Shown here: positions 36,461-47,025 of the stretch, piece by piece
How the letters are laid out: every line of letters begins with the position of its first letter
How positions within the stretch are numbered: position 1 is the stretch's first letter
Assembly (NCBI RefSeq): GCF_036324505.1
Contig: NC_086365.1
Span: 6,196,655-6,260,654 of the forward strand
Source of the DNA: Eleginops maclovinus
Lineage: Eukaryota > Chordata > Actinopteri > Perciformes > Eleginopidae
DNA length: 64,000 nt
Reading direction: 5' to 3'
Notes under the pieces: model-generated
Told to the model about the DNA's origin: nothing
What the model saw: the letters and a program-made list of their open reading frames with translations, nothing else
Databases searched by the model: none
Made by a program: the position numbers and the translations under genes

Positions 36461-38484
36461 CTCCGCAGTTTACGCCTCTGACACCATCTCCCTTTTAGGC
36501 TCAGCTACCATTACACACCACATTTGTCACATTAGAATAAAAGAGCTTCAAAATAACCATGTCCTGGTTTCAGCTAATGATCTGTTATAATATTAAATCC
36601 TTTGATACAGTCATAACCATAGTCATTTTTACGACCACGCTCCACTTGATGATGTGGCAAATGTTGATGAAATCTGAGGGTTATGAGCTTTATTTCAGTG
36701 TTATGTTCCTATTTTGAATTACAGCCATTTGTTTAATAAGAAAGCTATAGTTTCCACAGGAGCATATTGTCTCAAAGGATCTTCAAAGGACAGAATCTGC
36801 CCTGCACGGCCTGTTCCTGATTTTTGCCAGAGGAATGTTTTTAATGGTGTTGCTGAAACGTTTGATGCCTTGGGTCAAGATCCTGAATTATTTTCACATA
36901 ATATGCAGGGAGACGCCAAGTTATACAGCAAGTCATCTGAGTGGCAGACAGGAGGAAAAAATCCATACAACCTTGCAGAGGTTTTATTATGGCAGGTTGC
37001 CGTGCGATGGTTTTATAAATGGAAAAAGGTATTGAGTTGTTTAACTTGGAGCAGAAATGCACAGTGCGTATATACGTGACACATTGTGATGTCTCATCTG
37101 TCCCTCTTTGCAGGCGGAGTGAGACTGAAAATATGTCTGAGAGCTGAGCGGGGAAACATATGTGGCTGATAAGCTTGAGTTGAAACAACTGGCTGCTCAT
37201 CTGGAGGTGATCACCAACTATCCCTACCAGGAAAGACACTTCCCGCTTCTGACAAGATTCAGCTCTAATTAAGCCACCCTCAAACAAAACCAAAAGAAAA
37301 AAGGAATAAAGGAAATGCCACATTGCTGATTTATTTTTGTCCCTGGCAGCAGCCTACGTCTTGTGACTGCATAACAGAATTACATTGTAATGATTTCAAA
37401 AGGCACTTAGTCTATGCGCACCACATGGTCTCGGGATAGGGAGTAAGGATAGAGTGAAACTACTAATACATGTTGTACCATAACTCAGTTGTCCCTTTGG
37501 ACCCATTATTCCTCACAACATCTGCACACATGCATAACAAATGACACAAATGAAGATAAAACAAAGAATAATATTTGGAAATGCTGCCACCTAGTGAACA
37601 TGTCCTGGTGATCATTAAGCATATTTACACAGAAAGGCATTAACCGTCTCCCTGTAGAGGAAAGGCTTTGTTTGTGTTATTAAGGTAAGAGAGGAGAAGA
37701 AATCCATTTCATGTTTTACTGCTAATTATATCATCCTTTAAGGGCTATAGATTTTTTAGCAAAATGTCTTTTAAGGTGTAATGATTCCTTGACTGGATGA
37801 TAATAAAGAAAGTTTGGGTATTTCACAAACTACCCAGCGGTAAGTAGAGCATCACGTTTACTAGCTGCAACATTAAAGACACTCATATAATATAAAGTGA
37901 TATAGTTAATAAATACATAAATGCAACACTAATTCTATGTCTAATCCTCACCTCACAACCTACCGCACATACATGAACAATACAAATCTATTCATCTATA
38001 CATCCTTAGTATATTTTGGTAATAATACTATAACATTTCTCATCATTTCTATAATAAAGTTGAAGCTTTACGTAAGAGCATAGTTTCAGATGGAGAACCA
38101 AGACAGCAGTTCTGCCGGCAGCCACTTGGTGCTGCTCTCTCAACATGTATTAAAGTGCTGAGGTTTATGCACAACATTCAAGGATAATACAACTAAATGG
38201 ACAAGTATTACAGATACATTTTCATGAAGTATGTCAGTAAAATCCTAATTTCTCTTGTTAAATCTATTCCGTGGAGATGGAGATAAAGAGAATCAATGCA
38301 GCCAGTGAGTCTTTTTTCGAGACAATTAAGGTGCACTTTATGCCAGAAGCAGATAACTATAAGATCCAAACTTAAGAATCATTACAGTCTGGGAATTGTC
38401 ATATAATAACTTGGGCTGAAAGTGTGGGAGTGCCTAAATGTAACAGCCAGAGTCAATACTGAGAACAGAATTTTTTGACCTTAC

Positions 38485-38590
38485 CTGGTTTCTTTACGCT
38501 GTCAAGTAGTGTCCAGAAAAGTCCCAAAATCTCATCATCATCGTTAGAGCAGTGCAGGAAGTGAAGGGCGATGCCTGTCAATAGCTTCTC
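38485..38590 (-). CDS. Unassigned exon-like segment with an open helical reading frame
   Basis: On the minus strand a 106-base segment is bounded by an acceptor (GACTCAG/GAG, AG at 38592-38591) and a strong donor (CCAG/gtaagg, GT at 38484-38483). Only one of the three frames is open: it encodes EKLLTGIALHFLHCSNDDDE followed by ILGLFWTLLDSVKKP plus one base. Alternating hydrophobic spacing and the acidic turn suggest two amphipathic helices, as in armadillo/HEAT-type solenoids, but I do not recognise the protein. The frame is also open 7 codons upstream of the acceptor before a stop. It lies 1.5 kb downstream of the fam180a stop codon on the same strand. No convincing partner exon was found on either side, so it may belong to a gene with distant exons, be a relic exon, or be chance. 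Confidence 0.45.
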
Positions 38591-40079
38591 CTGAGTCAGC
38601 GCAAATAGTTTTGGGCATCAAATGAATGCTGACATGCTGAGAAAAAAGTTCCTGTAATTAGAGAAAAAACGTATTCATCTTATACATTTTCAGACATGAA
38701 ATACTTGGGGAAACGTGCAGGAAGTGAAAAGCATTGGGAGAGCAACATTTCCAAAGCTGGATGAAAGCTTGCACTGAACCAAAATGTAAGCAAATTTAAA
38801 ACCAATCGACTCAAGGAGGGAAAACAGCACAAACCACATATATATTTTTCTATCCACTCCAAGATGAGTGAAATGCACGAAAGCCAATTAAGGCAAGTAC
38901 CTATTTCCAAGAATAAGTAAGGAAATGGGTGGAAAACATCCATCATACATTTAACAGTTTGCTCAAATGTGCAATCAGGGGTATTGAAGCACACTGACTC
39001 TTAAGTACAAATCTGTGGCCTTTTCATCAAAAGGCTTTTAGTGGCAAATCAAATGAACCGCGCAATCTTTTCTAGACAGAGAGAAGGATCTAATGCCATC
39101 CTAAGTCAAACATGTAAACAGTCTGCTGGAAGTTGGAAAACTAAAGTACTGCATATAGTTTTCATTTTGCAAACTCTAAGTAGGCTAAAGGTCAGAATCC
39201 TCAGAACAGTCACACTGGGAACAGAACAATACCCAGACTATTTACCAGTATTCATGTTCTTTCTTTTGTCTTGTTTTTAGAGTAACCACTCCATGCCCAT
39301 GTGCCCATTGAGACCGCAGGCATGTGGCAGTTTATTATAGCTCGCTGGGACACATTTGATTAATGAGGCCATGCTCTGGTGCACGCAAATACATGGAGCA
39401 CAGATGCTTTGCTGGTTTTATTTCGTTCCAACATAATGAACAAATAAGTAGGATCAAACATAATGCATTATGGTTACAATCACAACTGAAAATGCATGAG
39501 CTGGGAGGAGTGATACAATTTGAAAAAAAATCAAAAGAACATAAATCAGTGAGTTCTAGTTATCCCCTCCCCCCAAGTGTGTCCTGTATTCTAGTGTAAA
39601 AATGTCTAATAGAGGCAAAATGCCCAAAAAAGAGAGGAAATAAATCACGTTATCTAGTAGATTAACTTTACATATAGGAGACATATTGTGACGTTCTCTT
39701 GAATGGCTTGTCTCTGATTAAACCTTTGAGATGGAACGTTCTAAAGTTATATTGACAGCTATTTCATGATTTGTTGGTACAAAAGCATAAAGTGCATTAA
39801 CTACTTGAGTTTGAAAGTTATTTGTCGACATCAGAAATACAAAATAAATCATATGTTAAGGTCCACCCACTAGTTATTTCAATAACAAGTATTTGAATAA
39901 TTAGTGGGTGGCTTGGGGTTATTTTTTTGTTCATTTCTGGTATTCTATAACAATAAGTATAATGGATAGATAACTTCTTGGACAAAGCTTCAGACATGAA
40001 CTGCAGTGTAACACAGATATACTACATCAGTGAAATACCCATAAAAACCTCTTAAAATAATACATCTTGTGATCCTCCC
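38591..40079 (-). other. 3' flank and probable 3' UTR of fam180a
   Basis: This is the region after the fam180a stop codon in the transcription direction. The first canonical AATAAA signal on the minus strand that I find after the stop is at 39422-39417, giving a 3' UTR of roughly 650 bases. Another is at 39336-39331. An inverted repeat lies at 39863-39911. No coding sequence is recognised. Confidence 0.45.
39863..39911. repeat. Inverted repeat with 17-base arms in the fam180a 3' UTR region
   Basis: Left arm CCACCCACTAGTTATTT (39863-39879) pairs with GAATAATTAGTGGGTGG (39895-39911) across a 15-base loop. The only two mismatches are G-T pairs on the plus strand, so a plus-strand RNA would pair fully with wobble. 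In a minus-strand transcript, the fam180a sense, they become A-C mismatches. It may be a fossil of a small inverted-repeat element. Confidence 0.7.
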
Positions 40080-40409
40080 TCAAGAGAATTTGAGGTCTCT
40101 TTGCACTGCTCTGAACAGCTGCACCGCTGCGTCCGTCCACGCCTCCTTCTCCTGCTGGCTGCTAACTTCAGCCAGCGTCTGGGTGGCGTACACCAGTGTC
40201 AGTACCGTCCTCTCGAAGTCCTGCCAGCTAAGAGGTTGGCGGCGCCGGTCGAGCTCCACTGTCAGGCGGCGGATGTCTGAGAGCGTCTTGGGAAGGACGT
40301 CCTCACAGATGACCTCCAGCTTCTCCACATGCCTCAGGGAGGCTAGCTCCTCATCTGGGATCAGCATGTGGTGTTCTCCACCTCGGATCTGCATTCCAGC
40401 TAGCAGGAT
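40080..40409 (-). CDS. fam180a: FAM180A-like secreted protein, exon 3 (C-terminal 109 residues and stop)
   Basis: This is the last coding exon, entered from the acceptor gcccccag/ATC at 40411-40410 and ending at TGA (40082-40080). It encodes residues 58-166. Diagnostic FAM180 words are DEELASL (around residues 76-82), LPKTLSDIRRL (around 96-106) and DFERTVLTLVY (around 121-131). Human FAM180A has DEELASL, IPKSIPDIRRL and DFERTVLTLAY at the corresponding places. The tail (FRAVQRDLKFS) also matches the family's end (FQALRHDL). FAM180 proteins are small, predicted secreted, and without established biochemical function. The family call is secure. FAM180A rather than FAM180B is the better fit from these motifs. 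Confidence 0.92.
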   Translation of the reverse strand: MLLAGMQIRGGEHHMLIPDEELASLRHVEKLEVICEDVLPKTLSDIRRLTVELDRRRQPLSWQDFERTVLTLVYATQTLAEVSSQQEKEAWTDAAVQLFRAVQRDLKFS

Positions 40410-40681
40410 CTGGGGGCCAAAGGTCCAATGTAAGAACAACTCTATATAAGTATCTATCTATCATCAATGTCAGGAAAACTTTGGGTAAACACATACTTCA
40501 GTTCTCTGCACAAGCTTAGCAGAACAGCAGCAGGTCCATTTTTAGCAAAAGAAGATTGACTACAAATGTTTGACTGGGACAGATCTTTTGCGGATTCCCA
40601 GCATAATCAAAGTGGCTTCCAGTATTAAAGCTGAGTCATTAACTATTTCCACACCTCTAAACACAAAGGGTCTGAACTGAC
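40410..40681 (-). other. fam180a intron 2
   Basis: This 272-base intron lies between donor GAG/gtcagt (40681-40680) and acceptor cccag (40411-40410). It is phase 0: it separates Glu57 from Ile58. The join gives DLLFE-ILLAG, matching ELLYE-FLLAE in human FAM180A. Confidence 0.9.
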
Positions 40682-40779
40682 CTCAAAAAGCAGGTCCACA
40701 TCCTCTGCCGAGTGCTGGAACGTGGGGTTGATCAGCGAATACGTCCCGCGCTTTATCCTATATGCAGATGGATACAGAG
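40682..40779 (-). CDS. fam180a: FAM180A-like secreted protein, exon 2
   Basis: This 98-base exon encodes residues 25 (split codon) to 57: LYPSAYRIKRGTYSLINPTF and then QHSAEDVDLLFE. Human FAM180A has [20 protein letters not shown] and then LEEVELLYE in the same place. The dibasic IKRG site just after the start of the mature chain is conserved in kind (PKRS in human) and could be a proprotein-convertase cleavage site. The acceptor is ggtcctag/CT at 40781-40780, and the donor is GAG/gtcagt. The frame is continuous from exon 1 (AAAG + CT gives Lys-Ala) into exon 3. Confidence 0.9.
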
Positions 40780-41251
40780 CTAGGACCCAGAAGTACAGGA
40801 AATTAGATTAGAGGATCCCTCTCATTTTCACGAAATTAAGCAGCGCATTATCCAATGTGTCATGCATGTGGGTGGGCCTGAGGTTGAGAAAACGCAGATA
40901 GGTTACTGCTCAAATATTATGCAGGTGGGAAGGAATCTGGCTCCAGCTGGGCAGAGGGTAATAGGTCTTTCACCAGAGACACAGATGCTCCTACATTTAC
41001 AAATGGCAGTGGCCGGTGCACCCAGAGGTGAGATATCCCCGCTTACAGAGGGGCAGGTGTAGCTGACCTCAATTGGTCAGATTTCACAGTGTCAGTTCAA
41101 ATGTTTAGCAGACCAGGGACCGTGTAAACAGAGGTGTCAAGTTAGGGCGTGAATGAAAGACCTCGCTCTCAGCTAGCAGAACCGTTGCCACATCTTTCCG
41201 ATAAAAAATCCACATTTTGCTGAAGGTGATAACAAGAGCCATTTCCACATG

Positions 41252-41325
41252 CTACAACCAACAGGCAGTTAGCTTAGCTTAGCACAAACAATAGAGCTGG
41301 GTAAACAGCCACATTAGCTTCAAGG
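41252..41325 (-). repeat. Fragment of the GCTAAGCTAAG fish repeat family
   Basis: The sequence reads GGCAGTTAGCTTAGCTTAGC and then ACAGCCACATTAGCTT. It is the reverse orientation of the TATGCTAAGCTAAGCTAACT...GCTGGCTGTAGCTT block at 55588. The family is very common in percomorph genomes as I recall. Confidence 0.65.
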
Positions 41326-42540
41326 CCCAATGAGCAGAGCTGAAAAACAAAACAGTGACACAATGTTTATCTCATTTGTTGGGTGCAGTTCTTTCTGGAA
41401 GGAAAACACCTAAAGTGAGCTTATTTTTTAACATTTGGCAGCTCAAAAAGCTCATTCCTAATGAAATCAGAAAGGCTATCTGTGTCCATGGAATGATTTA
41501 TGAACTAGCCTGATCTCACACAACCATAATCACAGTCTCATTTCTGCTTAACAGCTCTGTGTGATACTGTGCAGATATTCCCACTGGTAATGAAAAGACC
41601 TTGGGAGTTCAAGTATAAACAAGTCTTGAATACAAAAGCAGAGAGGTCACAAGGATGTAGAACCCCATCCAAATGTACCACTTTCATACTGTTTATACTA
41701 CTGCTATTGCTGCCCAGACTCTTAAAATATGTTCATATTACAATGCCATACTGTGCGAGACTCCAAGACCAATTTGATGACACTGCTTCAGCAGAGTGAA
41801 GTGAAAAGTAAAGTTGACTAGAGCTAAAAGTGGATTCATAGCAAAATGAAGTTATTTAAACCTCTTTTGACATATCACTCTTTTTCCACTGCTCGCATAT
41901 GCTGCTGCCATCCAGTTCTTGGCTCAGCGTGTAAGCCATCACACCGATCACACACACAGATCTTAATGAGGTATACAGGCTGAACACTGGGCTCCATCTG
42001 AATTCAGATACAATCCACCTCATGGCCGACGGCGGAATCTACGGTGTGCTCTCTCGCCAATTCTGGAGTAACGATCGGCCCCGCTGCCCGCAGCCTCGTT
42101 GTCCAGATACATTTAGGCTTCATAGCATTTGTGAGGGCAGCCAAACCAGCATGCACTGGCTCATCTCCCCGTGTTCCTGCTTCCTGCCTGGGTGACTGCC
42201 AGTCTCAGCTCTTGCTTTGCTTTCACAACCAAGCCATCATTCAGAATGTAACAAAGAAATGCAGCTCTATGTTTTTATTGTTAGAATAATAAAACCCACG
42301 CATATGGTGTTATGGTCAGCATATTGTCTTTACCGTCTCAAACCTTCCCCAAGTCAAAAAGGGCATTGTTAGGATTATAGAAATACTGAAGTCAAGAGAT
42401 CAAAGTACACATTTCTCCAACATCTAAAAACAAAATCTCTAAATCCTTTTCTTACAATTGAATAGTTGGTCTTTTTTGGAGTACCTTTATTTGCCTTATT
42501 CCAAGACTAACCCATCTTAACACCACTGAATGGTTAAAAA

Positions 42541-43100
42541 TGTAGCTAGAACTAGTTTAGCTTAGCAAGAGTGGAAACTGAGGGACAGCTAGCCTGAATG
42601 CTGTAACACACCCTTCAACTCCAAAGATAATTAATCAGTATAGTGTAAGTAATATCTTGTCTGTTTAGTAGGCTATGTTTAAAAGGTAAAACGCTGATTT
42701 TGCCATATTTAAGCAACTCCTAAGGACTTTTTTTATGCCAGGTTTACTAGTTGTTAACCTCACAATAAGAATAGGACTGACAAATGCGCAATTTTCTCTT
42801 TTGTTACTTTTGGACAGAGCCATACAAAGTGTTTTCCCTTGTTCATGTCCTCATGCTAAGCTAATCCATCCAGTCTTAGCGTTATATTTACCGTACAGAC
42901 ACAAGAGCGGTCTGGGACCTGTTAAATGTTAAAATATAATCAAGGGATGCTCATAAAAGCAAAGGGTTTAGCTTATTGCCTCAAAACAAAATGCTAAGCT
43001 AAGCAAAGTTTAGTTAAGCTAAGCTAAGCACCAATTGGCTCTAGCTTTCATTTTACAGCAGAGGTATGTAGATTGGTATCATTCGTCACATTTAACTCTG
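42541..43100. repeat. Cluster of three copies of the GCTAAGCTAAG fish repeat family
   Basis: A reverse-oriented piece (about 42541-42600) has TTTAGCTTAGCAAGAGTGG and GACAGCTAGCCTGA. Two forward pieces follow. The first (about 42803-42910) has TTTTGGACAGAGCC, ATGCTAAGCTAA and TTTACCGTACAGACACAAGA. The second (about 42991-43100) has AAGCTAAGCTAAGC, TCTAGCTTTCATTTTACAG and GGTATCATTC. Together they form a partly inverted, partly tandem array inside fam180a intron 1. The edges are approximate. Confidence 0.65.
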
Positions 43101-45943
43101 ATCTAAAACAATTTATTGTGGGATAAAAGCCTTTCTGTAAACTCTACATATGTTTCAAAAACTTCTCAACAATGGATTTCCACAATGAGCCTTCAACAAC
43201 TTTTGGAGTGTAATCGTAGAATATAAAAGCTTCCATAAATTGTTCTAACCCCCAAACAGTACTACGGATATTTTCCTAGATCCAGCACTGACAAACAGCT
43301 ATGAAAACATTGCAACTACTAGGTAAAAATTACCACTTTGAATTGAGTGAGTGAATTCCCTATTGCACGATCAGCAGCCGAGAAGGAATGCCTGTGCACT
43401 CATAATAGATACTGAAGAGACACTTTAACTGCAGTGAGGCATTGTCAAGGTAAACAAAACAGCACAAAGAGAAAGTGTGCTTATTACAACAAGGGTTTGG
43501 TTGGTAAAAGATTGCTGCCGGGTAAGTACACTTTAGAAGCCAAAGGGTGGTTTGAATTGGAAATCAATAATCTATACTTTACATTGAAGTTGTCTACTAC
43601 TCGCTGTCATTGTGTGCTGTTTTAAAAAGTACTTAAATGTGCAGAGAAGTCTAAATGTATGACTCCAGCAGCGGGACACATCAGTTAGCAATAAAATCCT
43701 ATTGCGTGTTATTGCTCACGTGGTTGGAGCAGCACTGATGCAGATGCAGAAACAGACCAAAACATTCCTTCAAAATTAATGTGATGTTGCACATGTGTAC
43801 GAGCTAGTCAGGAGAACTGGTACATGACTCAAGTGTGACACACAATAGCAAACAGTTCAGCTAAAAGGAAATGGTCAAAAACTGTGTTCAGAGAGGCAGA
43901 GCAAAAAAAGGGAAGGCAGTCAAGCTAGAAGTGTGAAAAGAAAGGCAAAGGATAAAAGCATGAAAGGGAGGCGGGAAAACAGCAGAAGCTTTCATCACAG
44001 AGGCGAGTCAGACAATCTTGCAAGGAACTAAGGATAAAAGGGTGACATGTATACACTGAAAACTGTGAACAAGTCACTTAAGGTCAGCTGATTATAAGGA
44101 GAGGGGAAAGCTGATTATCACAGAAAACGGGGAGGGAATACACATCTCTGGAGTAAAAGCAGATTCAAGCTATTTGATCTGAACCAGCAATTAAAAAAAT
44201 ACCAAATGATCAATAAATTCCAGATAAATATTAAGCCAGTTTATATAGTACAATAGATTTGTAAGGATTTTACGCAGGGGGAAAAACAGATTTTTCTAAC
44301 TGACTTTTCTCAAATTTTCAAATGATAATAAAGATGTCTCTTCTTGCAACATCTTTGCTTTTCCTGTTTTTCATTCTGAGTCTGTTCATCCTTCATGTCT
44401 CCCCCTCCCTGCTGCAGCAGCGCTCCAGACAATCTGCATTTGGACGGGCAGGCTTCCCCCAATGTCATTATGCACAGGCAGGGAACTTGTAATCTCCCGC
44501 TAACTGCTTGCAAGGAGATGAGGGAACAACAAAGATCCATTAATTAGCAGGGCTAAATGGTATTCCTGGCTGGAGGGATGTCTTGATGAGAGAGAGGGAA
44601 AGGCAAACAAAAACAAAAACAATATGGACGTCTGGATCCCTCTGGCTTGCGGTAAAAGGGGTGAAAAGGACACAGGAGGGAATGAAAGTCTTTGCCGCAA
44701 TGGCCCATCTTCTGCTTGGTATTCAAATTCAGCTCCAAATGATATTAAAATCCTTTCTAACAACTGAGATACATACTTTAAAATCCACAGTGTAAACCCA
44801 CACTCTGCTGCATCAGAAACAAGTATCGCAAGGAAAGACGAACTAGGATCTGAAACTGGATATTAGAATTGTGGGAACACTGATGATAATTAGACACACT
44901 GGGATTTATACAAAAAAACCTTTTCATGGTACATAGTTGATTAAGTCCTACATACAGTAGTACGTGAGGAAAAACCTGATGAATTAGAAGTTTCAAATGA
45001 ATAGGATTTGTATTTATTGAAGATATAAATGTTGTTTTTGCTTAAAAATATCACTCATGCACTAGTCAATATCCAGGGTTTTGTCTAAACTGGGTAACAG
45101 GGTCGCTGCAACATCTTACTTTCGGCTTGCGCCCTCATATCAAAATGCAGATTTTCCCCGTAAAATGTTAAAGTGATGCCAGAATTTCTGGTCGATAAAC
45201 ACTGTATAACTACCCCAAAAATATGAAAACCGTGTCAAATAGAACGTCAGACGGCGCCATCTTGTTTATGGGCGTTATGTTCTCGTGAGAATTTATATAT
45301 CTTATATACAAGATCAGTGCCCTCATACCATGTTTTTCTAGAAAACCCTCTGATATCTGATGTGTGATGGATGAAATGAATTCTAATGTGTAATGGATGT
45401 GTAATTAGGCAAATGTTTGCTTCATAATGTGATATGTTAATGTTGTGTTTGCAGCTTTTTCTTCTGCGCCCCTCAAAACATATTACAATGTCATGTCATG
45501 AATAAACACAATTCTCCAACTTTTCTTGCACAAATTCGCTTCCTTGCAGAGGCTAGAAAGGTCTTTAAAAACTGTTATAATTGGAAGTATCACTGACATC
45601 CTGTCTGTTCTGAAGCTGTTTTTCAGCATCATGCAGGAAGGAGGACCAAGGATGCGGGTTTGGAGAAAGGAATTTCCGAAGTGATTGGATCCAGTAACAA
45701 CAGGCCGGTCGCTTTTCATTGGAAAATCAAGTGTTGATGTCTTGCATGACGCAATGTTCCCAATAACTCCGGAAGAAAAACACATTATTTCAAAGACACG
45801 CAAACACACTGAAGCACACCAAGACTACATTTTCAAGCATGTTTGTTTCCAAAAATCACATACTATTTAAAGTGAGGAGGCAAATCACTCTCTTTATGAT
45901 TGTGGTCTATTAAAGACGATAGTGATATGAAAGATACACCTAC

Positions 45944-46016
45944 CTTTCCTTTGATGCTGAGAGGCTACCAGGTGCATGGCCAGGTTAACAATGATGAGCA
46001 GAGCCCACCGCGTCAT
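45944..46016 (-). CDS. fam180a: FAM180A-like secreted protein, exon 1 (start codon and signal peptide)
   Basis: ATG at 46016-46014 starts MTRWALLIIVNLAMHLVASQ, a textbook signal peptide (basic residue, hydrophobic core, small residues at VAS), followed by HQRK. The 73-base coding part ends AAAG/gtaggt. The leftover G joins CT of exon 2 to give Ala25, so the full protein is 24 + 33 + 109 = 166 residues. Human FAM180A is 173 residues by my recollection. The 5' UTR and promoter are not resolved. No in-frame upstream extension is needed, and the signal peptide fixes this start. Confidence 0.85.
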
Positions 46017-46869
46017 GTTGATCCTCACACACAAAATGATGGGGGAAAAAGCTATGGCTGTGGCGTCTTAACATTTCAAAGGAACTACTTTCATATGTAG
46101 GATCATTCCTTCCTTCACTGCATTCATTTGTTGCCACCTCCCTCTCTGCTTCCAGCCCCTCTCACACTCTCTTTTTCTCGTCTCAGTGTGTTCTTAACTC
46201 AGGCCTGGCTGTCTGGGCTCTCATCTGGAATTCATCAGGAGTTGGACATCGCCTGCCCTTCTGGCTGGACTTTTCTCACGGTAACTGGCCGACTGCTTGA
46301 CTGGCTCTGGTTCACTTACTGTGTGACTTTTCACTGGACTGGATTGATGTGTAGCTGACTGACTCGCCCATTGATTGACTGAACATATTGGCACCCCATG
46401 AGCTAGAACCAAACCAGAGCTAGTACAAGAAGCTGCCTCTAGTGCTCTAGCTGCGTGATCAAGCAACCTTATTAGCTTAATTGGTATTTATGCCTTGTTT
46501 CAATTTGGGTTATTTCCACTGTTTCAGCAATCACTTGTAATATATTTAACAAACAACGCTAACTACTAAGATCAGAGAACAGTGAAATGATCCTACAACA
46601 AGGAGGGAACAAGAAAACAACATTGTAGACAAACCAAAAGTGCCAGATTATTTGGGATAGAACATACAGATATAGACTCTGAAATGTTGGTAAGAATATC
46701 ATTGCACATGGAAAATGCTGGCCGAAAACTTGGTTTGTTGCAAACTGTAACTGTTTGGTAATGATTTGAGGTACATTGGTGTTTCCCTTGAGTTGTATAC
46801 GGCGGCACCATCCGTTCAAAAGTTACATTTGTCTTATACTTTGGATTATGGTCAAATACAAAAATGACT

Positions 46870-47025
46870 TCACTTGTAATTTAGCAAATATTAGCATGCT
46901 AACACAAAAATGATGCATTACACATGCTAAACATCAGCATGTTAGCATTGTCATTTAGAGCATGTTAGCATAAGGATATTAGCGGTTAGCCAAAAGCTCA
47001 GCATGGCTTTCAACCCTAAGCCAAA
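46870..47025 (-). repeat. Dispersed fish repeat, reverse orientation
   Basis: This stretch carries AATATTAGCATGCTAACAC, then TGCTAAACATCAGCATGTTA, GCATTGTCATTT and AGCATGTTAGCAT. Its reverse complement shares an exact 18-base word with 19751-19768 and ATGACAATGCT with the first block there, so it is the same family as the repeat at 19141-19905. It keeps the middle part (GACAATGCTAACATGCTGAT) that is missing or interrupted in the other copy. Confidence 0.75.

Larger units (their letters stand above)
18831..38484. other. Intergenic region between the semaphorin 5' end and the 38.5-kb exon
   Basis: I find no convincing coding exon in this 19.7-kb stretch. It contains a split dispersed repeat at 19141-19905, a short repeat-like block at 24814-24905, a probable old retroelement fragment at 29560-29890, a tRNA-type SINE at 30208-30535, and a degenerate CATC repeat at 36409-36460. 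Stretches at 29301-29460 and 31941-32240 look like possible conserved regulatory elements. Open frames such as 28370-28768, 30961-31296 and 36841-37323 have no recognisable domain and I treat them as chance. Confidence 0.6.
40780..45943 (-). other. fam180a intron 1 (5.2 kb)
   Basis: The intron is defined by donor AAAG/gtaggt (45943-45942) and acceptor at 40781-40780; it is phase 1. It contains a small repeat copy at 41252-41325 and a cluster of three related copies at 42541-43100. The remainder is AT-leaning sequence without recognised coding content. The minus-strand frame at 45483-45809 has no recognisable domain. Confidence 0.85.

Noticed and set aside
45483..45809. 108-codon minus-strand open frame in fam180a intron 1, at first glance transposon-like.
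   Set aside because: No catalytic motif or terminal repeats are visible, and it could not be tied to an element family.
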